Part shown: positions 6,228 through 13,096 of the stretch, in pieces
Numbering within the stretch: position 1 is the first letter of the stretch
How the letters are laid out: each line of letters starts with the position of its first letter
NCBI GenBank assembly: GCA_030425945.1
Contig: JAUHZL010000031.1
Coordinates: 1 to 13,553, forward strand
Source: Alphaproteobacteria bacterium
GTDB lineage: Bacteria > Pseudomonadota > Alphaproteobacteria > Rhodobacterales > Rhodobacteraceae
Length of the DNA: 13,553 bases
Direction: 5' to 3'
The notes under the pieces: generated by a model
What the model was told of the DNA's origin: nothing
The model's input: only the letters and a program-made list of their open reading frames with translations
Databases searched by the model: none
Made by a program: the position numbers and the translations under genes

Positions 6228-6957
6228 CGAGCCCTCCAAGGAAGTGGTCGAGATCGGCGAGGAACGGCTCCCGCGTCTCGAGGAACGGGGCGTGGCCTAT
6301 GCCGTCATAGACCTTGAGCGTCGCCTGCGGCGTCGCCGCCTCCAGCGCGCGGGCGACGGCGAGGGGGCTGATCACGTCCTCCGCGCCGTGCTGGTAAAGG
6401 ACCGGGCAAGCCACGTCCGCCGCCCAGAGTTTCGCGTCGGTTCGCGCGACGTCGAGCAGGGTGCGGCGGGCGAGCGAGGGCGGGGTCTGCTGCATCGTCT
6501 CCACCACGAAGGCGTGCATCTCCGGGCTGACCCGATCGCCCACGATGGCGTCGACCGAGGAGCGCACATAGCGCGGCCAGTCCCGGGCCATGCGGGAGGC
6601 CATCTTCTCGAACGCGGGGCCCAGTTCGCCGCCGCCGGAGGCCGTGCCGATGCCGACGATCCCCCTCAGCGACCGCCGCGCGCCGACCCCCAGCGCGATC
6701 AGCGCCCCCATGGCCCAGCCGATCAGCACCGGGGGTTTCGCCAGCCCGGCGACGTAATCGTCAACCGCCGCGACAAGATCGCCGAGCGACGGGTCGACCC
6801 GCCCCTCCACCCCGAACCCGTGGCCGGGCAGGTCGACCACATGGCAGGTGAAGCGCTCGTCGAGCGCCATCGCGATCGGCTCCATCATCCGCCCGCTGGC
6901 CGACCAGCCGTGGATCAGCACAACGTCCGGTCCCGTTCCGCTCGTCCTCACACGCAT
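6220..6957 (-). CDS. Alpha/beta-hydrolase-fold protein with Ala at the nucleophile position
   Basis: A 245-residue single-domain protein resembling BioH/MhpC-type hydrolases. Seen: the oxyanion-hole LIHGWSASG (14-22), DLPGHG (42-47), the nucleophile elbow LIGWAMGAL (78-86), the acid at Asp194 in GAEDVISP, and His222 in GIGHAPF. The elbow normally reads G-x-S-x-G. Here it is GWAMG, so Ala82 (codon GCC) replaces the serine while Asp and His remain. Standard ester or C-C bond hydrolysis by a Ser nucleophile is thus not expected. It may be a lyase-like or binding protein, a pseudoenzyme, or a recent mutant. ATG at 6957 is chosen: GGAAGGA lies 5 bases upstream and the motif-bearing domain starts right there. 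It is 22 bp after the ligase, the largest gap in the operon. Confidence 0.88.
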   Translation of the reverse strand: MRVRTSGTGPDVVLIHGWSASGRMMEPIAMALDERFTCHVVDLPGHGFGVEGRVDPSLGDLVAAVDDYVAGLAKPPVLIGWAMGALIALGVGARRSLRGIVGIGTASGGGELGPAFEKMASRMARDWPRYVRSSVDAIVGDRVSPEMHAFVVETMQQTPPSLARRTLLDVARTDAKLWAADVACPVLYQHGAEDVISPLAVARALEAATPQATLKVYDGIGHAPFLETREPFLADLDHFLGGLDD

Positions 6958-6979
6958 CGCCGTCCTTCCCGTTGCCGGA

Positions 6980-8344
6980 TCACCCGGGGGCTCCCGTGCC
7001 CCGGCGGTGATCGAAGATCCGTTTGGTCTTGAGCTCGAAGCGTTCGAGCGTCTCGTAGGGCAGCACCTCAACCTCCAGCGCGACGCCCAGCCGCTCGCGG
7101 TAGACCGCGACCAGCCGCTCGCCCAGCGCGGCGCGCCCGCCGTCTTCGGCGCCGGCCTCGGCCTCCACCCGCACACGGATGCGGTCGGTGCCGTCCTCGG
7201 CGCGGATATGCAGCTCGTAATTGCCGGTCAGTCCGGCGACCGCGCCTATCAGGTTCTCGATCGCGGTCGGGTAGACGTTCACCCCCTTGACCACGACCAT
7301 GAAATCGGTCCGCCCCAGAACCCCGCCGTCCAGATAGGCCCAGGTCCAGTTGCAGGCATGGTTGGGCCGAGCGTAGCGGCGGACGAGGTCGTGAGTGCGA
7401 TACTTGATGAAGGGCTGCGCGAGATGGCTGTAGGAGGTGACGATGTTCTCCCCCACCTCGCCGTCCGGTATCACGGCGCCCGTGACGTGGTCCACGCTGT
7501 AGGCGTGAAAGACGTCCTCCATCACATGCACTCCGCCGGGATGGGCCCCACATTCCACATGGGCCACGCCCACCTCGCTCAGGCCATAGGCGTCGATCCC
7601 GACCGCGCCCCAGGCCGCCTCGAGCGCGCGGCGTGTGACGGGCACGTTCATACCCGGCTCGCCGCCCGCGGTCAGGTAGCGCACGCTGCCGGAGGCGAGG
7701 TCGAGCCCCCGCTCTGCCGCCCGCTGCGCCAGCCGCATCAGGTAGGTGGGCGTGCCCGCGACCATCGTGGGCCGGCGCGACAGGATCGCGTCGAGCCGCT
7801 GGTCGGTCGTCATGCCCCCGGCGCTGTAGATCGTCAGGCCGAAGAACCGGGCGGCCCAGTACATGTGCCACAGCCCCAGCCAGAAGCCGAAATTGTGGTT
7901 GATGAAGATGCTGTCGCCCGGCCGGACCCCGCAATCCCACCAGGCATGGGCGTAGATCGTCGCCATCTGCAGCGCGTCGTATTCACTGTAATGCTCGTGC
8001 AGGAAGCTGCCGGTGGTTCCGGTCGTGTGGAAATAGGCCGAGATCAGGTCCGGCCCCATCGCCTCGGCCGCGAGCCCCCGTTCCTCCTGGTCGGCGACGT
8101 AATCGGCCTTGTCGGTGAAGGGGACATGCTTGTGGAAATCGTCCCATGTCCGCACGTCCCGCGGCGTCATCCCGGCCGCGTCGTAGATCCGGCGGTGCAG
8201 CGCGCTGTGCCGATAGGCGTAGGCGATCAGCCGGCGGATGCGGCGCAGGTGCCGCGCATCCAGTTCGTCGCGGCTGAGCGTCGCGGTGGCGGGGCTGAAG
8301 GTGCGGGCGCCCGCGCAGGAGGGAAAGGGGTGGAACTCAAGCAT
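6980..8344 (-). CDS. Phenylacetate-CoA ligase-like AMP-forming acyl-CoA ligase
   Basis: A 454-residue member of the PaaK branch of the adenylate-forming enzymes, at the usual PaaK length. It would activate a carboxylic acid with ATP and CoA. Seen: the phosphate loop HTTGTTGS (106-113), YGLSEVG (253-259), YRTHDLV (315-321; the Asp contacts the ribose), the hinge GRTDFMVVVKGVNVYP (344-359), and the C-terminal lysine-bearing ELKTKRIFDHRR near 436-447. The Lys usual after the GTTG of PaaK (GTTGKP) is absent; the sequence is GTTGSF. The mid-section is rich in aromatic residues (FGFWLGLWHMYWAARFFG, 152-169). It overlaps crotonase A by 8 nt. The substrate could be an aryl or alicyclic acid; sequence alone does not decide. 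Confidence 0.9.
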   Translation of the reverse strand: MLEFHPFPSCAGARTFSPATATLSRDELDARHLRRIRRLIAYAYRHSALHRRIYDAAGMTPRDVRTWDDFHKHVPFTDKADYVADQEERGLAAEAMGPDLISAYFHTTGTTGSFLHEHYSEYDALQMATIYAHAWWDCGVRPGDSIFINHNFGFWLGLWHMYWAARFFGLTIYSAGGMTTDQRLDAILSRRPTMVAGTPTYLMRLAQRAAERGLDLASGSVRYLTAGGEPGMNVPVTRRALEAAWGAVGIDAYGLSEVGVAHVECGAHPGGVHVMEDVFHAYSVDHVTGAVIPDGEVGENIVTSYSHLAQPFIKYRTHDLVRRYARPNHACNWTWAYLDGGVLGRTDFMVVVKGVNVYPTAIENLIGAVAGLTGNYELHIRAEDGTDRIRVRVEAEAGAEDGGRAALGERLVAVYRERLGVALEVEVLPYETLERFELKTKRIFDHRRGTGAPG

Positions 8345-9131
8345 CGGTCGCGCCCCGTGCGGCGGCGAAGTCCGGCGCGCGCTTTTCGGCCAGCGCGGCC
8401 AGCCCCTCGCGCCCCTCGGGGCCGAGGAGGGCGGCCACCATTGCCTCCACCGCCGCCGCGTCGAGGTCCTGCGCCGGCTCGGAGGCGAGGATCAGCCGCT
8501 TCGCCTCCGCCACGGCATGCCGCGATCCGGCCGTCACCTTGCGGGCCAGCTCCAGCGCGGCGGGCAGTGCCTCGCCCGCCGGTGCGGCCCGTCCGAGGCC
8601 GTGGGCGGCGCAGTCCTCCGCGGTCAGGCGTTCGCCCTGAAGGACGAGGTCGAGCGCACGGCCGCGGCCCACGAACCGTGCGAGGCGCTGCACCCCGCCC
8701 CCGCCTGGCAGCGCGCCGAACCCGGTTTCAGGCAGGGCGACGCGGGCGCCGGCACCGAACACGCGCAGATCGCAGGCAAGCGCCAGTTCGAAACCGCCGC
8801 CGACCGCCGCGCCCTCGACCGCCGCGATCGTGCAGGTCCGTGCCGCTTCGATCCGCGCGAAAAGGCCCACGACGTCGGTCAGAAAGCCGCGCAGCGCGAC
8901 CTCGTCGCCGGCGATGGACTGCAGCACGCGCAGGTCGGAGCCCGCGCAGAACGCCCGGCCGCCATGGGTCAGCACCAGCGCGCCGACCTCCACCTCGGCG
9001 TCGGTGGCCTCGACCTCCGCCCGCAGCCGCGCCACCAGTTCCGGCGTCAGAGCGTTGCGACGCTCCTCGCCCGTCAGCGTCAGCACACGGATGGTGCCGC
9101 CCCGGGCCGCGATATCCTCCCGCTCCAGCAT
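8337..9131 (-). CDS. Enoyl-CoA hydratase/isomerase (crotonase A)
   Basis: A 264-residue crotonase. Seen: FCAGSDL (61-67, oxyanion hole), GAAVGGGFEL (107-116) with Glu115, and ALPETGFGALPGGGG (132-146) with Glu135. Both canonical acids are present, so it fits a working hydratase or isomerase. C-terminal ALAEKRAPDF is the usual family ending. It starts 3 bp after the SDR A stop. No strong Shine-Dalgarno sequence is visible, so translation probably depends on coupling to SDR A. Its start and that of SDR A were judged by domain position. Confidence 0.92.
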   Translation of the reverse strand: MLEREDIAARGGTIRVLTLTGEERRNALTPELVARLRAEVEATDAEVEVGALVLTHGGRAFCAGSDLRVLQSIAGDEVALRGFLTDVVGLFARIEAARTCTIAAVEGAAVGGGFELALACDLRVFGAGARVALPETGFGALPGGGGVQRLARFVGRGRALDLVLQGERLTAEDCAAHGLGRAAPAGEALPAALELARKVTAGSRHAVAEAKRLILASEPAQDLDAAAVEAMVAALLGPEGREGLAALAEKRAPDFAAARGATDA

Positions 9132-9134
9132 TGC

Positions 9135-9908
9135 TCAGAACACGAACAGTTCCTGCCCCGACGAGACGAACAGCGTCGCGCCGTTGACATAGGAGGCCCG
9201 CGCCGAGGCGAGGAAGGAGGCGGCGTAGCCGACCTCCTCCGGGGTGCCGAGCCGGCGGGTTGGGATCAGGCCCGCGATCCGCTCGCGCATGTCGCCCCGG
9301 ATCGCGGCGGCGGCGGGCGCGTCGATCAGCCCGGGCAGCAGCGCGTTGCAGGTCACGCCCTTGCGCGCCGCTTCCAGCGCCACGGTCTTGGTCAGCCCGA
9401 CCAGCCCGGCCTTGGACGCGACATAGCCGGCCTGCCCGAATCCCCCGATCTCGGCCGCGCCGGAGGAGATGTTGACGATCCGCCCCCAGCCGCGCTCGGT
9501 CATGGACGGCAGCGCGGCCTGGATCGCGGTGAAGGCGCCGGTGAGGTTCACCGAAAGGTCGCGCTCGAACGCCGCGCGGGGCATCTTCACGACCCGGTCC
9601 ACGTTGGTGGTGAGTGCCGCGCAGTTCACGAGGATGTCGACCGGTCCCAGCCGCGCGGCCGCATCGGCCAGCGCGGCCTGCACCGCCGCCTCGTCGGTGA
9701 CGTCGACGACGGCGCCAAGGGTGCGCCGGCCGGTCTCGTCGGCGATCCGATCCGCCGCGGCGCCGACGCTGTCCAGAATGTCCAGCAGGGCCACATCGGC
9801 GCCGTCATGGGCAAGGATGCGAGCGATGGCATGGCCGATCCCGCGCGACGCGCCGGTGACGAGAGCCACCCGCCCGTCATGGCGCGCGCTGACGAAGGGC
9901 GCGCTCAT
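9135..9908 (-). CDS. Short-chain dehydrogenase/reductase (SDR A)
   Basis: A classical SDR of 257 residues. Seen: TGASRGIG (18-25), Asp43 after the second strand (LLDILD, suggesting NAD preference), NCAA (95-98, a variant of the usual NNAG), Ser149, YVASK (Tyr162, Lys166), and PGLIDAP (192-198). The C-terminal VSSGQELFVF differs from the common VDGG ending. The real start is the ATG at 9908, which overlaps the thiolase stop as ATGA; an open frame continues upstream to 10439 but carries no SDR sequence. Likely a 3-hydroxyacyl-CoA or cyclic alcohol dehydrogenase acting just before thiolysis. Confidence 0.92.
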   Translation of the reverse strand: MSAPFVSARHDGRVALVTGASRGIGHAIARILAHDGADVALLDILDSVGAAADRIADETGRRTLGAVVDVTDEAAVQAALADAAARLGPVDILVNCAALTTNVDRVVKMPRAAFERDLSVNLTGAFTAIQAALPSMTERGWGRIVNISSGAAEIGGFGQAGYVASKAGLVGLTKTVALEAARKGVTCNALLPGLIDAPAAAAIRGDMRERIAGLIPTRRLGTPEEVGYAASFLASARASYVNGATLFVSSGQELFVF

Positions 9909-11074
9909 GCCACCCGTTCCAGCACGGTCACCGCGGCCACGGCGACGTCGTTGCCGACGAGCCCGCCGTGGTTCTCGGCCACGCCGATGGTCGCGCCCGG
10001 GACCTGCCGCGCCCCGCACTCGCCCCGCAGCTGCCAGGTCAGCTCGCACAGCTGCGCCAGTCCCGTGGCGGCGACGGGGTGGCCACGGCTCCCGAGCCCG
10101 CCGCTCGCATTGACCGGCACGCGGCCGCCGAGCGCGGTCTCCCCGCTCTCGGCCAGTCGCCCGCCCGCGCCGCGCGGAGCGAAACCCAGCGCCTCGCAGG
10201 CCTCGATCTCGGCGATGGCGGTGGCGTCGTGCACCTCGGCAAGGTCGACATCCTGCGCGGTGATGCCCGCGACGTCGTAGGCCCGGCGGGCGGTGGCCGA
10301 GATCGTCCGGTATTCCGGCCCCGTCACGTCGCCGCTGCGCAGGCCCCAGCCGCGGACCGCGACCTTCGGCGCGGCGGCGGGCAGCAGCTCGGCCCGGGTC
10401 AGCACGATGGCCGCCGCGCCGTCGCTGATGGGCGAGCACATCAGCCGCGTCAGCGGGTCGACGACGAGCGGGCTCTCCAGCACCTGCGCCACCGTGACCT
10501 CGTCGCGATACTGCGCGAGCGGGTTGAGATGGCCGTGCCGGCGATTCTTGGCAGAGACGGCGGCCAGCTGCGCGGCGGTGGTGCCGAAGGCGGCCATGTG
10601 GTCGCGCGCGCGGGCGGCGTAGAAATCCATGAACATCGACCGCGTCTGCCGGTCCTGCGGCACGTCGCTGGCCGAGGCGAGCGCGGCGAAGGTCCGCGCC
10701 TTGTCGGGGTGGAACAGCTTTTCCACCCCGAGCACCAGCACCGCGTCGGCCTCGCCGGCGCGCACCGCCCAGCTGGCCACCTGGAATGCGCTCGAGGAAC
10801 TGGCGCAGGCGTTCTCCACGTTGACGAGCGGCACGCCCTCCAGCCCCGAGCCCCTCAGCATGACCTGGCCGCGCACGCTCTCCTGATCCTGGAGCAGGCC
10901 GGCCATGGAATTGGCGCTGACCACGAGCCCGATGGCGACCGGCTCCAGCCCCGCCTTTGCCAGCGCGGCCGCGACAGCCTCCTGCGCCAGCGCGCCAAGC
11001 GAGCGGTCGGCATGTTTGCCGAACGCCGTCATGCCCGCGCCGGCGACGAACACCGGTCTGCCTTCTCCACCCAC
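9905..11074 (-). CDS. SCP2-type thiolase / acetyl-CoA acetyltransferase
   Basis: A 389-residue thiolase-fold protein of the SCP2 (sterol carrier protein X) type, expected to cleave a 3-ketoacyl-CoA with CoA. Seen: the nucleophile Cys90 in VENACASSSSA, DPLTRLMCSP (206-215), HDATAI (282-287), and GGLGSRGHPVAATG (325-338) with His332. The end reads AENHGG rather than the CxG of classical thiolases, as expected for the SCP2 group. The start is GTG at 11074, with GAGG 6 bases upstream; the N-terminus GRPVFVAGAGMTAFGKH matches the family, so the later ATG (Met15) is too short. It is the first gene of the minus-strand operon. Confidence 0.92.
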   Translation of the reverse strand: MGGEGRPVFVAGAGMTAFGKHADRSLGALAQEAVAAALAKAGLEPVAIGLVVSANSMAGLLQDQESVRGQVMLRGSGLEGVPLVNVENACASSSSAFQVASWAVRAGEADAVLVLGVEKLFHPDKARTFAALASASDVPQDRQTRSMFMDFYAARARDHMAAFGTTAAQLAAVSAKNRRHGHLNPLAQYRDEVTVAQVLESPLVVDPLTRLMCSPISDGAAAIVLTRAELLPAAAPKVAVRGWGLRSGDVTGPEYRTISATARRAYDVAGITAQDVDLAEVHDATAIAEIEACEALGFAPRGAGGRLAESGETALGGRVPVNASGGLGSRGHPVAATGLAQLCELTWQLRGECGARQVPGATIGVAENHGGLVGNDVAVAAVTVLERVA

Positions 11075-11112
11075 TACAATCCTCGATCTTTCGGTCGGAT
11101 CACGGACAGTTT

Positions 11113-11145
11113 GATTTTTTCTACCAACACGTCAATAAAAAAATC
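11113..11145. promoter_or_regulatory. Inverted repeat, candidate operator
   Basis: GATTTTTT (11113-11120) is mirrored by AAAAAATC (11138-11145) with 17 bases between, centred at about 11129. It lies across both candidate promoters. It is a possible site for the operon's TetR regulator, although TetR operators are usually tighter palindromes, and A/T-tract symmetry can arise by chance. Confidence 0.35.
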
Positions 11146-11165
11146 CGGAGCACGAGATTCGGTGC

Positions 11166-11172
11166 GGAGGAG
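11166..11172 (+). promoter_or_regulatory. Strong ribosome binding site fixing a TTG start
   Basis: GGAGGAG lies 7 bases before TTG at 11180. An in-frame GTG at 11162 would place this purine block inside the coding region, so TTG is preferred as the start of the flavoprotein. Confidence 0.7.
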
Positions 11173-11179
11173 CGGTGAT

Positions 11180-12733
11180 TTGACTTCTGAAAAGGCGGCG
11201 GGCGGGGCGGCCGGCCCATGGGATGTGGCGATCGTCGGGCTCGGGCCGACCGGCCTGGCGCTGGCGGCGCTGCTGGGACGGCGGGGCCTCAGCGTTCTGG
11301 GGCTGGAGAGGGAGGGCGGCCTTTACCGCCTGCCCCGCGCCGGCCATCTGGACCACACGGCGCTGCGCGTGCTGGACGAAATCGGCTGTTTCGAAACCGC
11401 CTTCGCCGACATGATCCCGAATGCGGGGCTCAGGATCCTGTCGGCGGGGGGGCGGACGCTCGCCTGGCTGCCATCGCCGCCGCGCACGCCCACCGGCGCG
11501 CCTTCCAGCATGCATTTTCACCAGCCAAGGCTCGACCGCGCCCTGTTCGACACTGCCGCGGCGCTGCCGTCGGTCACGCTCCGCCATGGCTGCCCGGTGA
11601 CGGAGGTTGCGCCCGGGCCGGACCATGTCGCGCTGACCCTCGGCGGCACCCGGCCGGAGCAGGTGCGCGCCCGCTACGTCGTCGGCGCGGACGGCGCGGG
11701 CAGCACCGTGCGCGCCGCCGCCGGGCTGGCGCTGGAGGATTTCGGCTTTTCCGAATCGTGGATGGTGGTGGACCTGATCCTTGCCCGGCGCTGCCCCTCG
11801 CTGTCGCCCGATACCGTGTTCGTGGCCGATCCCGCGCGGCCGCATCTGCTGATCGAACTGCCGGGCATGCGCTACCGGTTCGAATTCATGCTGCTGCCGG
11901 GCGAAACCGAGGCGGAGCTGACGGCCGAGCCCACGGTCCGCCGATTGCTGCGGCCTTGGCTCGGGCCGGACGACATCGCCGCGATCGAACGGGCGGTGGT
12001 CTACACGTTTCGCGGCGCGTTGGCGCCCGAGTGGCGGGCCGGGCGTATCTTGCTGGTCGGCGACGCGGCCCATCTGACACCGCCCTTCCTCGGGCAGGGA
12101 TTGTGCTCCGGCCTTCGGGATGCGGCAAATCTGGCGTGGAAGCTCGACCACGTGCTGACCCACGGCGCCCCGACCGCGCTGCTGGACAGCTACGGCGCGG
12201 AGCGGGCCCCCCATGTGCGCAACGTGATCGATACCTCGATCCGGATCGGGGAGGTGCTGTGCACGCTCGACCCCGAGACGGCCGCCCGCCGCGACGCGGA
12301 CCTGCTGGCCACGGCCGAGGACCCGCGCCGCTCGCCGCTGTTCTTCCGCCTGGGCGAGCTGCCGCAGGGGGCGCTGGTGGGCGCGGGCGGCGGACGGGCG
12401 ATGCCGAGCCCGCGCGTCGGCGCGACGACGCTCGACCGGCTGGCCGGGCAACGCTTTCTCGTGCTGTCGCGGCGCCCCCTGTCCGCCGATCCCGCGCTGG
12501 AGTTCTGGACCGCCCTCGGCGCGCATGTCCTCGACACGGCGGGCGAGGTGCCGGCGCTGGACGCCTGGCTCGACCGCATGGGAGCCGAGGTGGCGGTGGC
12601 GCGGCCGGACCGCTACGTGCTGGGCGCGGGGGCGACGCTCGCCGGGATCACGGATCCGGTGCGCGCCCTGCTCGCGCCCGGTCTCGTCAAGGAAACCCAG
12701 GCGGAGGCGGGCAGGGGGACCGGTAGCGTCTGA
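11180..12733 (+). CDS. FAD-dependent aromatic hydroxylase, MhpA/PHBH-like (class A flavoprotein monooxygenase)
   Basis: A 517-residue monooxygenase. Seen: the FAD-binding GLGPTG (20-25), the DG motif VGADGAGSTVR (168-178), the GD motif LLVGDAAHLTPPFLGQGLCS (291-310) followed by GLRDAANLAWKLD, and a C-terminal thioredoxin-like region (about 430-505) with the family ending PDRYVLG. Arg53-Ala54-Gly55-His56 in LPRAGHLD matches MhpA-type enzymes. Such proteins use NAD(P)H and oxygen to hydroxylate phenols or phenolic acids. The sequence fits the 3-(3-hydroxyphenyl)propionate hydroxylase group best, but substrate is not determined and no ring-cleavage dioxygenase is in the window. The start is TTG with a strong ribosome site. 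It is divergent from the operon, and its stop lies 2 bases before an IS6 remnant, so its 3' tail (AEAGRGTGSV) may have been altered. Confidence 0.88.
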   Translation: MTSEKAAGGAAGPWDVAIVGLGPTGLALAALLGRRGLSVLGLEREGGLYRLPRAGHLDHTALRVLDEIGCFETAFADMIPNAGLRILSAGGRTLAWLPSPPRTPTGAPSSMHFHQPRLDRALFDTAAALPSVTLRHGCPVTEVAPGPDHVALTLGGTRPEQVRARYVVGADGAGSTVRAAAGLALEDFGFSESWMVVDLILARRCPSLSPDTVFVADPARPHLLIELPGMRYRFEFMLLPGETEAELTAEPTVRRLLRPWLGPDDIAAIERAVVYTFRGALAPEWRAGRILLVGDAAHLTPPFLGQGLCSGLRDAANLAWKLDHVLTHGAPTALLDSYGAERAPHVRNVIDTSIRIGEVLCTLDPETAARRDADLLATAEDPRRSPLFFRLGELPQGALVGAGGGRAMPSPRVGATTLDRLAGQRFLVLSRRPLSADPALEFWTALGAHVLDTAGEVPALDAWLDRMGAEVAVARPDRYVLGAGATLAGITDPVRALLAPGLVKETQAEAGRGTGSV

Positions 12734-12735
12734 CC

Positions 12736-12855
12736 ATTACACGACCCAGCCCTTTCAAGTGGTTCAAGACCAGTCCCGAGATCATCCGCCTGGCGGCGAT
12801 AATGTGCGTCCGGTTCCCGCTGACGCCGCGGGACGTCGAGGATCTGTCGCATGAC
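12736..12855 (+). pseudogene. IS6-family transposase, N-terminal remnant
   Basis: Read in frame from ATT at 12736, the translation gives TRPSPFKWFKTSPEIIRLA, then an IMCVRFPLTPRDVEDL stretch up to 12846. This matches the N-terminus of IS6/IS240-type transposases (FKxxxxxPEIIxxAVxxYxRFxLSxRxVEDLL). The expected ATG is ATT, and after VEDLSH the similarity stops; the frame runs on in unrelated sequence to a stop at 13009-13011. The terminal inverted repeat and upstream leader that an intact element would carry are missing on the left. It is a dead fragment truncated at both ends. Confidence 0.75.
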
Positions 12856-13096
12856 GCGGCCTCTGCAGCAGACCCCTCGTCAAGGTCAATCGCGCCGCCG
12901 CCCTCGCCGAGTGGTGCGGACCTTGCTCCGCATAAGGGGCAGGGCGACTGTCCTGGCGGAGACGCGTTCGAATTGGTCTGCCAGCACCGCCACAAAATCA
13001 GACTAGTGTGATGTATTTGTTGGAAAAATAAGAAAGCTCCAACGGCCATTCCCACACTTGTTCCCACACGCAGCGGTTCTTTGCACTGCTACCGGA
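12856..13096. other. Non-coding junction region
   Basis: About 240 bp between the IS6 remnant and the integrase remnant, with no gene that I can support. Open frames cross it on both strands (for example minus 12687-13067), but they read through the IS6 fragment antisense and show no recognisable domain. The only structure noted is the pair TTCCCACAC at 13049-13057 and 13061-13069. Confidence 0.5.
13049..13069. repeat. Short direct repeat, 12-bp period
   Basis: TTCCCACAC occurs twice (13049-13057 and 13061-13069), separated by TTG. It lies about 30 bp downstream of the integrase remnant's stop codon, a place where recombination or attachment sites can occur. No partner copy was found elsewhere in the window, so an attachment-site role is speculative. 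Confidence 0.4.

Larger units (their letters stand above)
11075..11179. promoter_or_regulatory. Divergent intergenic promoter region
   Basis: This 105-bp gap separates the 13-gene operon from the flavoprotein gene and is the only intergenic space where the operon's main promoter could lie within the window. It is much richer in A/T than its surroundings. Minus strand: a -35-like TTGACG at 11135-11130, with only a weak -10 about 15-18 bases on. Plus strand: TTGATT at 11111-11116 with AATAAA at 11134-11139 (17-bp spacing). The two promoters would overlap, so one bound regulator could control both transcripts. Promoter assignments are by eye. Confidence 0.55.

Noticed and set aside
6958..7176. 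N-terminal extension of the alpha/beta hydrolase
   Set aside because: It overlaps the ligase in another frame and has no hydrolase-like sequence; the ATG at 6957 has a good ribosome site.
6848..9187. Long plus-strand open frames opposite the operon (also 8238-10280, 1492-2841, 408-1925)
   Set aside because: They are antisense to genes with clear catalytic motifs, show no domains and are explained by the high GC content.
9909..10439. N-terminal extension of SDR A
   Set aside because: The Rossmann fold begins right after the ATG at 9908, and the extension is an out-of-frame reading of the thiolase gene.
9968..12733. A 921-codon plus-strand open frame covering the thiolase region and the flavoprotein
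   Set aside because: Only the part from 11180 shows protein-family sequence; the upstream portion is antisense to the thiolase and lies before a strong ribosome site and TTG start.
12954..12982. tRNA-like 3' end on the minus strand (TTCGAAC followed by CTCCGCCA)
   Set aside because: The T-stem does not pair and the acceptor length is wrong; no tRNA body is present upstream.
12687..13067. Minus-strand open frame with a CPLCG-type pair of cysteines
   Set aside because: It runs antisense through the IS6 remnant and into the hydroxylase 3' end, and no domain is recognisable; a single Cys pair is not enough for a zinc-ribbon call.
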